From Notamacropus eugenii (Eukaryota; Chordata; Mammalia; Diprotodontia; Macropodidae): a stretch of DNA of 64,000 nucleotides. Of the stretch, positions 26,401 to 39,900 are shown piece after piece. The notes under the pieces are model-generated. The model had not been told where the DNA came from. It saw nothing but the letters and a program-made list of their open reading frames with translations, and did not search any database. A program made the translations under genes and the position numbers. The DNA lies in the NCBI RefSeq assembly GCF_028372415.1, contig NC_092876.1, forward strand, positions 59,420,385 through 59,484,384. The letters are read 5' to 3'. The number at the start of each line of letters is the position of its first letter. The first letter of the stretch is position 1.

Positions 26401-29400
26401 TGCCCCAATCTAAAAATGGTCCCTGGAGGTATGAGTAAACAGAAGAAAGAGGCCAAGTTCTATAAAGAAATCTATAAACTGAGAGGCACTCAAAGGGTAA
26501 ACTCAGAAGAGGAGGGTAATTATACAACAAATCCAAGTAGAGCCTCAGAAGGGAAAAAAAGTCTTGGCCACAAGGACTAGCTGGAGGAAATGAAATGAGA
26601 GCTGCAAAATATAACATTAAAGGAAAGGACAGTTAGGGAGGAAATAAGGATGAGAAGAATGAATAGTTTATTACAAATGGTGGTGAATCATATCCCTAAA
26701 CGGAACTTTTTGAAAATTTGAACAGGTCAACAAGACAGCAACAAACCATGAGCCAATAAGAATATAAAAATGAAATCAAAAGATTAAAAACAAGGCAGAA
26801 AGAAATGTCAAGTATGTACTATCAAAAACAATGGACCTGGACCAAAGGTCAAGAATGCCCAAAGAATTAATGGAAAAAAATGGAAAGGAAGGAGGTTTAG
26901 CAGTACCAGATCTTAAAGTGCATTAAAAAGTTGTAATGATCAAAACTATCAGGTACCAGCTAAGCAATAGAAAGGTAGATAGTGGAACAGAGTAGACATA
27001 TAATCTACAGCAGCAAATGAATATAGTCACCTAGCGTTTGACAAGTATAAAGACTTAAGTTTTGGGGATAAGAATTCATTATTTGGTAAAAATTGTTGGG
27101 AAAACTGGAAAGCAGACTGGCAGAAATTAGGCATAGACCAGTATCTTACACTATTTATCCAGATAAGGTCAAAATGAATACATGACCTAGAAATAAAGGG
27201 AGATATTGCAAGAAAATTTGAAGAACATGGAACATGTTACCTGTCAGATAGGTGAACAATTTATGAACAAACGAGAAATAGAGAACACTGTGAGATGTAA
27301 AATGGATAATTTCGATTACATTAATTAAAACATTTTTGTACAAAAAACCCAAATGTAGCCAAGATCAGAAGGAAAGCAGAAAATTGGGAATAAATTTTTA
27401 TAGACAGTTCCTCAGATAAAGGTGTCATCTCAAATATATGAAGAACTTTGTCAAATCTATAAGAATGGGAGCCATTCCTCAATTGATAACATGGTCAAAA
27501 GATAGGAACAGGCAGTTTTCCAATGAAGAAATCAAAACAACTTATAGTCATATGAAAAATGATCTAAATCATTATTGATTAGAAAAATACAAATTAAAAC
27601 AACCTTGAGATATCGTTTTATATCTGTCAGATTGGCTAAATGATAGGAGGGGAAAGTGACAAATGTTAGAGATGATGTGGAAAAACTGGGACCTTAATTC
27701 ATTGTTGGTGGATTTGTGAGTTGATCCAACCATTTTGGAGAGGGACTTAGAATTATGCCCAAAGAGGTATTAATCTGTGCCTTTGATCCACCAATATCAC
27801 CATTAGGTCTGTTTCCCAAGGTGATCAGGGAAAAAGGAAAATAACCTATATGTTCTCAAATATTTAAAACAGCTCTCTTCGTGGTGGCAAAGAACTGGGA
27901 ATTGTGGGTTTGCCCATCAGTTGGGGAATGGCTAACTAAATCGTGGTATATATTCATGATGGAATATTACTCTGCTATAAGAAATGATGAGCTCAGTGAT
28001 TTTAGAAAAGCAGAGAGAAACCACCACAAAATAAAGAAGAGTGAAACAAGCAGAACCAAGAGAACACTGTATACAGTAACAGCAGTATTGCTTTAAGAAC
28101 AGCTCTGAGCAACCAATTCATTCTATTATAAATGCCCAAATTAACTGCAAAGATCCTATGAAGAAAGATGCTGTTTGAATCCAGAAAAAAACCCCAACAT
28201 ACATAATACACACATGTATATGTGTGTATGTATGTATACACATACATGTGTACAGGTGTATGTGAATATATATTATATACATATATACATGCACGTATAT
28301 ATTTGTGTCTAATAGGTTTGAGGGTGAAGGGGAAAAAAAAGAAAGTTACATGTTAACTTTATCACATATTTGAAAGGAATAGAAAGTTGTATATAATGGA
28401 TCTGCAATTTCAGGTGCAATCTTCTGTTTTTCTATCCCACTTTGTTATGGAAATATGCATCTTATTTCTTCAGGATTAAATAAAATAAAAAAACCCCAAA
28501 AAATCAATGGACCTGGAAAACAGGTGGAGAGATTATTTAAAAATTATCAGATTATCATCAGAATATCATGACCAAAAGAAAAAAAGCCTAGCTACCATAT
28601 TTCGACAAACCATATTTCAAGAAAATTGCCCAGATCTATTAGAACCAGAAGGTAAAAACAGAAAAAGGAAAGAAAGCACTGGTCAGTTCCAACCTTCCCT
28701 TTCACTTCTCACTCCCCCCAAACCCCCAACTTCAAACCAAAGGAATACCTCTTGGGAATATCATAGGCAAAAAGCCACAGTTATAACTACCTTACATTTA
28801 ACTGCTGTGACTATAAGGAAGAAGGACTGTGGGATAAGAGATTATCAGTGGGTCATCAAGTCCAGTTCCCCCTTCCCACCCCTGCTAGTTTTACAGATAA
28901 GGAAACTGAGGCTGAGAGAGGTTTAAGTGACTTGCCCACGGTCACACAACAAATAATTATCTGAGGCAGGATTTGAGCTTTGGTCTTCCAGATTCCAAGT
29001 TCAGTGCTTTATTCACCTAGCCACCTAGTAGCCCTATGGCATCTGTTTTAGGGCAAGTATATGCTGGTCCTAAGTGCACGGTTAAGATCTGGAGGGGATG
29101 AAGCAATGAGGCAGATAATAATTTTAAGAAATCTCTTTTACCAAAATAGTGTGTGTTTGTCCTTCGTTGCCAAAGAAGACCATGCCATCAGAGAAATGAT
29201 GACATGACTTGCACTTGACTTTGTTTTGGGTGAGGGAGGGCTGTGCAGGTCACCAGCCTCACTTCTCCTCCTGAGCCATCTGAATCCAGTGACCAGATAT
29301 TCATCAAGATGACTGGAGATGGCCCAGGATGAGGCAGTTGGGGTTAAGTGACTTGCCCAAGGTCACCCAGCTAGTGAGTGTCAAGTGTCTGAGGTGAGAT

Positions 29401-32400
29401 TTGAACTCAAGTCCTCCTGACTCCTGTGTTGGTGCTCTATCCACTGCACCACCTAGCTGCCCCTACCAAATGTAAATGCTTGACAAGGGCCAAGACAAGA
29501 TGTAGCCCCCAGGTCAATCACAATCAGAGCCCACAAGGAATAAAAAATCTGGCAGATCTTAAGAGCTACGCCTCTTTTTCAAGATGATTTTATGGGATTC
29601 GCCAAAAACCAGGCCTCAATACAATTTGTTTATTGCTGTTCTGCATCTCACTGTCTGAAGCACACGTGTGCCTTCAGTCACCAATGCCGTGTGGCCTCAT
29701 CGACTCCTTGGGGTCCAAGGCTTGGGCAGAATGAATAATGGCCATAAGTTCATCATTCCATGTGGCGGTAAGGGATGGGGGAATGGGAGGAGCTCAGAGC
29801 ACGGCGAAAAGGCAGGTGAGGGGATGGGACTATGAAAACCCCATCAGAGGTTGTCCTCGAGGCCCTTTAGTTAAGAGAAAGAATCAAGTGGAAGCTCACT
29901 TAATACTTATGGCAAACCTGTGAAGCTTGGGTAGCCCAAGGCTTGCTAGCCCCTTTTAATTTTTTATATTAGCCCCTTTCTAAAGATGAAGAAACTGAGG
30001 TTCAGAGAGGTAAAGTGACTTGTGTAGAGTCATGCAAGTGGGACGGGATGTGACCCCAGGTCCTCTAGGATCTCATGCTACAGTGAAGCTCCTACTAAGT
30101 GAAATGGGCAGGTTCAACCTTAGGCTTTTCCTTTATGGGGAAGCTTTGATGCATCCTTGGAAATGCTGTTTTTGTATCCTGTAGATATGCTTGTTTGGGG
30201 AAGCAAGACAAGTAGGACCAGGGAGATCGAGAAGGGGGCGGAACAAAACCAAGGGTCAACAGACTTGGGTTTGAGGCCTATCCTGACACTTACTCACCCA
30301 CTTGGATGAGTCATTTCACCTCTCTGAGCCTTAGTCTCCTCATGTAAGATGGGCTAATAATCTTTGCACTATTTACTTCAAAGGGCTGTTGTGAATGTAA
30401 ACCTCCTTCCCCACCTCCTTCCCTATCTCCAGAGGCAACCAGACTGGGGCAAATGACAGCCGGGCATCTTGGTCCCTTCCCCTCACCACCCTCAATTCAG
30501 AAAACGGAATTGCTTTCATTTGAATTGTCTTAGGAATATTCTCAATATTGACTGGCCAAATAAGGTGCTGGACACTGAGGTCCTTTCTCTAGCTGAACTG
30601 CTGAGCATTCAAACTCTACTGCAGAGAGTGTGGGCTGACCATGTTTGAATGCCAATTGTATGTTTGCCTAAATGACTATTTTACTGAGAACTCACCTAAG
30701 GCAGGCACTCTTACGGAGGTCAACAGAAGCAATTCGAGGGCACTCGAGGTCTCTCTAAAGAACTTTGGAATTGATTCTGAGCCATGAGAGACACTGGCAC
30801 AGGGCTACCAGCATGGCGTGCCTGCATCAGAGAAGGCGCTGTGCTCTATGAGCTGAGCAGAACTGCAGTAGCTCAAATGAAATGAGAGATATGCAAATTT
30901 AGAGACATCTCCCCTCCAAATGTTCACATGGATTATTTGTGTCCGACCTGTGGCAGAGCCTTCCATGATCATACTGGTCTGATTAGCCACACTTAGACAC
31001 ACTGTACCTTGATCCCCAATAGAGTGATGTCATTTTGGTCCTCTTCAAGTATGAAGGACACAATCAACCCTCAGCTTGGGGGAAATGCATGGCATTTGAG
31101 AATTGTGGTAGGATATCTGCCAGCTTCTATAGGGCACTATGTGGGGACCATATGAGCAATGTGACATAACACTTCCAGTCATCATCATCATCATCATCTT
31201 CTTCTCCTCCTCCTCCTCCTTCTTCTCCTTTTCCTCCTTCTCTTCCTCCTCCTTCTTCTCCTCCTTTTCCTCCTTCTCTTTCTCCTCCTCCTTCTTCTTC
31301 TCCTCCTCCTCCTCTTCTCCTCCTTCTCCTTTTCCTCCTCTTCCTCCTCCTTCTTCTTCTCCTCCTTCTCCTTTTCCTCCTTCTCTTCCTCCTCCTTCTC
31401 CTTTTTCTTCTCCTTCTCCTCCTCCTCCTTTTCCTCCTTCTCTTCCTGCTCCTTCTTCTTCTCCTTTTTCTTCTCCTCCTCCTCCTTCTTCTTCTCCTTT
31501 TCCTCCTTCTCTTCCTCCTCCTCCTCCTCCTCCTCCTCCTCAACAGACCATTATTGCAGCTAGATAAAATAATTGCTTTTTGTAATCATCACCACCAGCA
31601 TCATTATTCGGACATCATGGTTCAGTGGAAGTATCACTAGACTAAGAGTAAGGAGAGACCAGAGTTTGAATCCAAGCCCCAAAACCTAGTCGGATTTTCT
31701 TCCCTATAGATGTGATCCAGGGTACATCACGTTAGCTCTCTGAGCCTCTTTCTTCATCTGTAAAACAGGAATAATTCCCCACCTCCTGGGACTTCAGAAG
31801 CCTTTAGAGCCCTATAGAAATGGGCTCTATCATGAGATGATGTCACAAAGAAGACAAGGGCCCCTGCCCAATGTCACATGTCCCTGGTGCATCTTGAAAC
31901 CTCATTAGGTTTGATTTAGCTCTTCCAGTCCCACAGGAGCAGGTAGAAACCCACTGCTGCAGGGGAGTCTGAGTCACCCCCATTTGAAGAGTGGGGTGCC
32001 AGGAGATTCTGTTTGCTACTTGCCAAACACAGAGAGATTTTTCTCTCTCCACAGGGGTGAGCCCCCAAATCTGTTCCTTCTTTTCACACTGCCAGTCCCA
32101 GTATCACTTTAGGTGAGGGGGTTGGGTGGCTGATATCTATGGAACCTTTAGAAATCGCCATGTGTGGCTGTTGGCTGGGAAGGCAGAGTGTGTTTTTGGC
32201 AAGTGATGCAGGAAAGAAGACCAATTGCCTGAGCTTCTCCAACCCCCCATCAGTGTCTCATCTGTTCCAGAAAAGAATTAAAAGATGTCTGATAGCATCT
32301 AATTAAATAGATGTTATAGGGAGGTAGATTTGGGTCCAATATATAGCGAGACTTCCTCAGTAGGCTGTCTTGGGGGGTAGTGAGTTCTCCATCACTAGGT

Positions 32401-33951
32401 GCAAGGGATGCTCTCTTGTCAGGGACACTGGTGCTCTGGAAAGAACTCTTGCTTCAGTAGAAGCTGGCCTGGATGACTTCTGAGGTTGCCTCTGGTTCTG
32501 AAAGTCTATACCTGGAATGCTTGTTCCAGGGTTCAAGGAAAATGTCAGAGAGTTGTCAAGGGACACAAGCATGACTCATCATGTCCTCAAATACAACAAG
32601 TCACCTCCAATATTGTAAGTCTGCAAGGAAGAGGAGAATGGAGGGTATTTGGTACCTACTGAAGGTAGGACTTTTAAGGCAGAGAACATTGTATGGAATA
32701 AAGGAAGGAACATGGCCTTGGCCTTGGGCCAGTTGGGTATGAAAGCCTGCCTTTGTCACTTCCTAGCTGTGTGACCTTGGGCATGTCTCTTAACTTCTTC
32801 CAGGCCTTAGTTGCCTGATCTGTAGAAAGAAGAGTTTGTATGGGGTAATTTCTAAGGTCCCTTTCACTCCTAAATCCTACGGATGGGGCTTACCTGAAAA
32901 CTGCAGAGCTCCCCTGAACCTTAGGGGTCTCAGAGTGAAGTGGATAGAAGGGGGCAGTGTCAGAATGTCAGTCAGTCAACAAACATTTAGTAAGCCCCTG
33001 CTATGTGCCAGGCACTGTGCTAACCTCTGGAGATACAAAAGGAGGCAAAAACCAGCCCCTGCCCTCAAGAAGCTCACCATCTAATGAGGGAGAGATATGC
33101 ACAAACAAGCTAGAACACAGGATAAACTGGAAATAATTAAGAGAGGGAAGACATGCAAATTAAGAGGGGTTGGAAAAGCTTCCTGCGGAGGATGAGATTA
33201 TAGTGGGAACTTGAAGGAAAGCAGGGAGGACACAGGGTGGAGATGAGGAGCGATTCAGGCATGGGACGTAGCCAGAGAGAATGTCTGGAGCTGACAGGTA
33301 GCCAACCTTGTTCATGGAAGAGCCAGGAGGCCAGCGGCACTGCACTGAAGAGCCTAGAAAGGTGGGGGGGAGCAGGTTATGAAGGGCCTTGTCTGAATGC
33401 CAAACGGAGCAGCTTCTGTTTGATCCTGGATGTGATGAGGAGCCAGTGGGAGGTGACATGATGAGACCTGCATTTTAGGAAAATCACTTTGGTGGCTGAA
33501 TGGAGAATGGACTGGAGCGGGGAGAGACTTAGACCCACTCACAGCCTGGTACTAGGACTCCATCAGCAGCAGGAGATGCAGCTCCAGGGATGGGGAGGAG
33601 GGATGGGGAGAGGTAGGGACTATTATCATCCTTCTTTAGTTGAGGAAACTGCGGCAGGCAGAAGTGATAGGACCAGCCTAGGGTACACAGCTGCCAAGTG
33701 CCTGGGGCCAGACTTGAACCAGGAGATCAGGGAGTCCTGCCAGGCCTTAGCAGGCAATCTGGGCCAGTGCCACAAAATCCCACAAAGGGCCTGGAGCAGA
33801 GCTGGGATCTGAATGCTGCCAAAATGGAACAATTGGCACGTTCCTTCCATTGATATACTCCATGTTCTAGCCAACGTGGCCCACCTGCTGTTCCCAGTAC
33901 ATGACATTTCCCTAGAATTATGTGTGTGTATGTGTGTGCTTGTATATGTGT

Positions 33952-33994
<43 letters not shown>

Positions 33995-36900
33995 GGAAGG
34001 GTGGGTATGGGTGGGGAAGCAAGAGACCAGCCCTGTGGTTTACCAGATTTAGGGAAGGAGGAGACTCCTTTCACTGGTAGATCAATGGGTTACCTGCTTT
34101 GGAATGGGAGAGTAAGTGACTTGTTCAGGATCACAGAGCCCATAGACGTCAGAGGTGGGACTTGAGCCCAACTCTCTAGCTGACTCTATTCGTTATGAAG
34201 GAAGGAAGAAAGGGAGGAAGGAAGGGATGGAAGGCGGGAGAGAAGAAAGGAGGAATGAGAGAAGGGAGGGAGGAAGGAGGGAAGGAAGACAGGAGGGATA
34301 CTCACAACTACCCTAGAGCCCTATTGGTAAGTGACATTAGACTTGGGCTCTAATTCTAGCTCTGACAATATTTAACTATGTGATTTTTGGCAAGTCATTT
34401 CAAGCTCTGGGACCTGGTTAACATACCTATAAAATGGAGGGACTGGAGGGAATAATTCCCAGGATTTCATCCAGCTCTCCTTCCTAGCTGATATTCTTAT
34501 GTTCTAGGGTTCCTTTCAGCTCTGATTTTTTCTTTCTAAGCTCCTGTTCAGCTTTGATATTGTGTCCAGAAGTCTCTTCCAGCTGTGACATCCTGTGTTC
34601 TAAGGACTCTTCTAGCTATAACATTCTGTGTTCTAAGGGTCTTCTCAGGTATGACATTCTATAGTTTAACATTCTATGTTCTAAAGTCCTTCTCAGTTCT
34701 GACAGTCTATGTTCTAACATTCTCTGTCCTCAGGACCAATATTCTATATCCTAACATTCTGTGCTCTAAGGGCCTTCTGAGTTCTGATAGTCTATGTTCT
34801 AACATCCCCCTTCCTGCTCCCACCTGCACCACCTCCAAAGGCACATGAGCCACTGACAAAGAAAGGCTTCTAATTTCAGCCTCATCTATTACTCAGGCCA
34901 GATTATCTGTTGTGGAAAGCCTCTGAACACATCAACGGTCTTTAAAGGGACAGAAGGATGCATACTGGCTCTGTGACATGGCCAAGTCATTAACCTGTTA
35001 GTGCTCCCTCCCATCCCCCAATAACTCTAAGGTCACAATGATGATAACCAGCATTGATCTAGCTCTTTAAGGTTTGTCAAGCCTTTTTCATGTTATTTAA
35101 TTTGATCCCCACAAGGCAGGTGCAATTATGTCCATTTTACAGAATAGGGAACTGAGGCACAGAGACATTTAGTGACTTACCCAGGGTCACATAGTCAGCG
35201 CCTGAGTCAGGATTCAAATGTAAGGATTCTTGATTTTAAGTCCTCTGTTCTACCTACTGTGCCACCTGAGTGAAAGCAGCTGCTAATGTGCATGAGTAAA
35301 TGACACTGCTCAGCAACAGTGCCTTACAGAGATGAAAATTACAGGTCTGGTTTTTACATATGGACACACACATACACGTGATATACACACAATATACACA
35401 TGTGTATACATATGTGTATATTTACAGACATGCATACATCTACCATATTGGGCCAAAAATGGAAGTGGAGATTCTGGCTCTAGGGCCCTGCCAGCTCCCT
35501 GATCCTCTCATCCTAAGGACTGCCAACAGATAGCATGAAGAGCTCTTTACCACTGTGTGAAGTGGCCCCCACAGGGCTTTGCCCGAGGCACAATAACATA
35601 GTAGGAAAGCAAAGAGGCTGTTATTGAGAAGTTCACAGCCAGTTCTGGGAGGAAGAACATTGAAAGTATTGGGAAATCTTTAGTACTGCAATTTTCTAAA
35701 AATGTTTCTCGTGTTCCTTCTTTCCTGATTTTTTTAAAAAAATGATTTACCAACAGTTTGGTCTGTAAAAGGACCTTAGAACCCAGAAATGAGAACTGAG
35801 AAGGAACTTAAATCAGAGGAGCAAAGATTTAGAGGTGAAGGGTGCCTTAGAGGCTACTAAGTACAGCCCCTCGTTTTTCAAATGAAGAAAATGAGGTACA
35901 GTGCAGATCAGTGATTTGCTGGGGATGTACAATAAGTAAGTGTTTGAGGCAGGATTTGAATCCAGATCTACTTGAACTGCTTGGTCCAATTCCTATTCCA
36001 TTATACTCTGCTGCCTCTTGAGAAATTAGAATGCCAAAAATGAAAGAGAAACACAATGTCAGGGTTGGGAGGAACCTTAGAACAAAGGATGTCAGAGCTG
36101 GGAGGGCCCTTAGAACACAGTGTGTCAGAGCTGGGAGGGCCCTTAGAACACAGGATGTCAGAGCTGGGGGTGCCCTTAGAACCCAGGATATCAGAGCTGG
36201 GAGGGCCCTTAGAACACAGGATGTCAGAGCTGGGAGGACCCTTAGAACACAGGATATCAGAGCTGGGAGGACCCTTAGAACACAGGATGTCAGAGCTGGG
36301 AGGGCCCTTAGAACACAGGCTGTCAGAGCTGGGGGGGCCCTTAGAACCCAGGATGTCAGAGCTGGGAGGGCCTTAGAACACAGGCTGTCAGACTGCATAA
36401 TTTTGGAGTTGCCAAAATTATCTTCTTAAAGCTTCAAGCTGATTAATGGTTCTGCTCAGGAAGCTCTGTGAGGCCTTTACTATAAAACACAAAGTCTTCG
36501 TGGCCATCTCAGGCCTCTTCCAGTGAGTTTAGCCATCACGCTATCAATCACTCTGTGTCCTCTATCCAACAATCGCTATGGAGGCCTGACTTTGGAAATG
36601 CTTTCCTGGCTGTGTAGTGGTGCCAAAACAAACAAGATTTTAAAAAGGAAAGGAAAGGAAAGAGAGAGAGAGAAAGAAGGAAAGAATGAAAGGAAAGCAA
36701 GTGAATGAAAAATTAAGAATTGGACATAGCAGAGCAGGAGGAAATTCAGAGTGGCACCCAGAAAAGCATGGCATTTTTGTTACTACTTTGTCAAATTTAA
36801 TATACACTTAAAAACTGTAACAGAAGCTCATCTCACAGACAACCCTCTTTCTCTGCTCCTTGTATATTGAAATATCCCTGTTTGTCAAATTCATAAGAAC

Positions 36901-39900
36901 AGTTTAAAAAGAAAATGTTTCCTTCTATTGGCACATTTTTCCTTGTACTTGACATTCTGTCCCTGCCTCTACCATTACAGGCTTCCCCAGGATAGCCTTT
37001 CCTCTGCCCACTCTGCCTTTCTGTTTCCTTGTCTTCTTTCAAGGCTTAGCTCAGCAGCTGCTTCCTCTGGGAAGCCTTCCCTGATCCCCCAGGTAAAGAA
37101 AGCTCAAGCTTTCTTTACATTACCATTTACTTATCTTGTCCAGCAGAGGGTGAGCTCCTTGAGGGCAGGGGCAGCTTATCCCTGGGGCCTCATTCAGCAC
37201 TTAATAAAGGTTAAAAAACAGAGTCTCTCCCAAAGGGGCAAACTGGAATGGGAGAAAGGGCAGGGCTCCATGGCACAACATCCTTCATAGGGGTCCTGAG
37301 GCCCCTGAGTCTGGCAGTCCCTTCTCTCCCCTTCCAGAGCTCCCTTGGCTCATCATGGAAAGCTCAGACCTAGTGTATGTATATCCTGTTTCAGCCAACG
37401 CCTCCAGGACAATACCAGCTCAGGGCAGAGAGAGCTGCTTCCCATGCCCTTAAGCAGGAAGGGGCAAACCCATACTTACTACTGATGACAAGTCCATGTT
37501 GACCATCTTCCTGTCATCCAGGGTGACAGGTTGGAGTCCAGCCACCTTCAGCTGCACAGAGGACGTCCGATACACGAAACTCAGCAGCCAGTCTCCCCTG
37601 GGAGAGGAACAAGTGAAAGCCAAGTCACACTCTGCTGGGGACCCCATCAACTTAAGTCAATTCAACGTAATCCAACAACCTTTTTTTTGTTTTTTTGTGA
37701 AAACACATTTTTATGGCCATCTCTTGTTTCTCTGTACTTCACATTTCCCTCCCTCTCCCAGAAAGCCACTCTTTATAACAAAGAATTAGAAAGGGAAAGA
37801 AAAAAATAACAGTTCAGGTAAACGAAACAACGTATGAAAAAGGTCTGACATTACATACAGTGTTCTATGGCCCTCAGCTCTAACATTTCATGTTCTAAGG
37901 TCCCTCCCACCTCTGACATTCTCTGTTCTAAGGGTTCTCCCAGCTCTGACATCTTGTGTTCTAAGGGCCCTCCCATGTCTGACATTCTCTGTTCTAAGAG
38001 CCCTCCCAGCTCTGATATCCTCTGTTCCAAGGGCCCTCTCACCTCTGACATCCTGTGTTCTAAGGCCCCTCCCAGCTCTGACATTCTGTGTTCTAAGGGC
38101 CCTCTCACCTCTAACATCCTGTGTTCTAAGGGCTTTCCCAGCTCTGACACCCTGTGTTCTAAGGCCTCTCCCAGCTCTGACATTCTGTGTTCTAAGGGCC
38201 CTCCCAGTTCTAACATCCTGTGTTCTAAGGGCCCTCCCAGCTCTGACACCCTGTGTTCTATGGGACCTCCCAGCTCTTACATCCTGTGTTCTAGGGGCCC
38301 TCCCAGCTTTGACATCCAGTGTTTTAAGGCCCTCCCAGCTCAACTTTGTTTAGGGAAATGCTCATTTTTGTGAGGATGTTACAGAATTTTAACAATTGAA
38401 TTAAATGAAGAAATAATATGCTTTTATTTTACAAATGAAGAAACTGAGGCCCAGGAAGGGAGAGTAACTTGACCAATGTCACAAAGGAAGTTAGTGGTAG
38501 AGCTGAGGTTGAACCTACAACCCCTTACTTCACAGAAAAGGAAACCTGAGATCCAAAGAGGCAGCAGGACCCGATAAAAGTCTCACCAAGAGGCAGATGT
38601 GGCAGAGATAATTCTTGGTTACTACCATCCTGACCCTGTGATCTCTAAGCTTTAAGGAAAAAAATGATTGGGGTACCCTGACCTCTCTCTTTCTTTCCCT
38701 ACTTCTTCCTTTCGTCTCTCCTTCCTCTATCTGTTTCTCCTCTTCCCCCCTTTCTCTCTCTTCCCCCTCTCTCCTTCCTTCCTCTGTTTTTCTCTCCCTC
38801 TTTCTCCTTCTCCATCTCCCTTTCCCCTTTTCTCTTCCTCTCCCTTCCCCCATTCCCTCTCCTCTTTGTGTCTCTCCCTCCTCCCCTCTCTCTGCCTCAC
38901 TCTCTCCATTGGTCTCTCTTTGTTTCTGTCTGGACTATGCCCCTTCTATGTATTTTTCAGCATATTCAAGCTTTAGAAGTCTTTGACACTATCAAATTCA
39001 GTATCTCCATGGTGCTGAGTGGAAGCACAATTACTTTGCCACATGCCAATAAAACTCAGTCTCCCAAACCAATTCAGTTATTTGCAGGAATGGCTAATCA
39101 GGGTTTTTTGGTGGCTGAGGGGAGAGATAGCAAGGCAGCTCTGGCCCCCTGGTAATGGATCAAAAAGAAAAGTATGTAGGTGTTCCTTTTTCTATTCTCT
39201 ATTATAGTCCACAAAGCCTGGCTCTACACTCAGGGCAGAGCCCACTGGTGTTCATTCAAATGACTTGAAAGCAAAATTGAATTTCTATCATGGCAGCTGT
39301 TTGTCTCCACAAAACCTCCGAGGAGGCTCCAATCCCAGGGCCTACACAGCAGGATAGGGGATTGGCATTCTCTCTACCCTCTGTCCTAACTGAGGTCCCA
39401 GTCATGTGATATCTGAATCTCAGAGTCCTATGTCTGGAAGGGAAATTTAACATGGAATACAGTGTTAGAGCAAGAGCAACTTTGGGACATAGAATGCCAA
39501 AGAGGGAAGAGCCCCTAGAGTATAGAACCAGAGATGAAAGCGGCCTTAAAATAGAGAATGTCAGAGCTGGGAGGAACATTAGAAGATGGGATGCCAGAGC
39601 TGAGAGGGCTCTTAGAATATGGAATGTCAAAGCTGGACGGAGCCTTAGAACCCAGAATGTCAGAGTTGGAGAGAACTTTAGAAGAGAGACTGCCAGAGCT
39701 GGGAGGGGCCTTAGAACACAGGATGTCAGCCGGGAGGGCCCTTAGAACATAGGATGTCAGAGTTGGGAGGGGCCTTAGAACATGGAATGTCAAAACTGGG
39801 AGGGCCCTTAGAACACAGGATGTCAGAGCTGGGAGGCCCTTACAACACAGAGTGTCAGAGCTGGGAGGGCCCTTAGAACACAGGGTGTCAGAGCTGGGAG

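Noticed and set aside
28507-28926. 139-codon ORF, possible small gene
   Set aside because: Its first part is L1 ORF1 (IFQENCPDLLEPEGKN) and its end runs into a SINE.
30929-31000. C2H2-like zinc finger, possible zinc-finger gene
   Set aside because: A single finger in the context of LINE-type sequence with stops nearby; it is the C-terminus of a non-LTR element.
31127-31567. ORFs rich in Arg/Lys or Ser/Phe/Pro (138-142 codons)
   Set aside because: Translation of a simple TCC/TTC tract, not a protein.
36031-36429. Open frames of 106-132 codons with an 11-residue repeat (MSELGGPLEHR)
   Set aside because: The frame stays open only because the 33-bp DNA unit equals 11 codons; four of six frames are open, and the frames end at the array edges. 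The same holds for 37851-38373, 21497-21832, 39452-39964 and 51848-52159.
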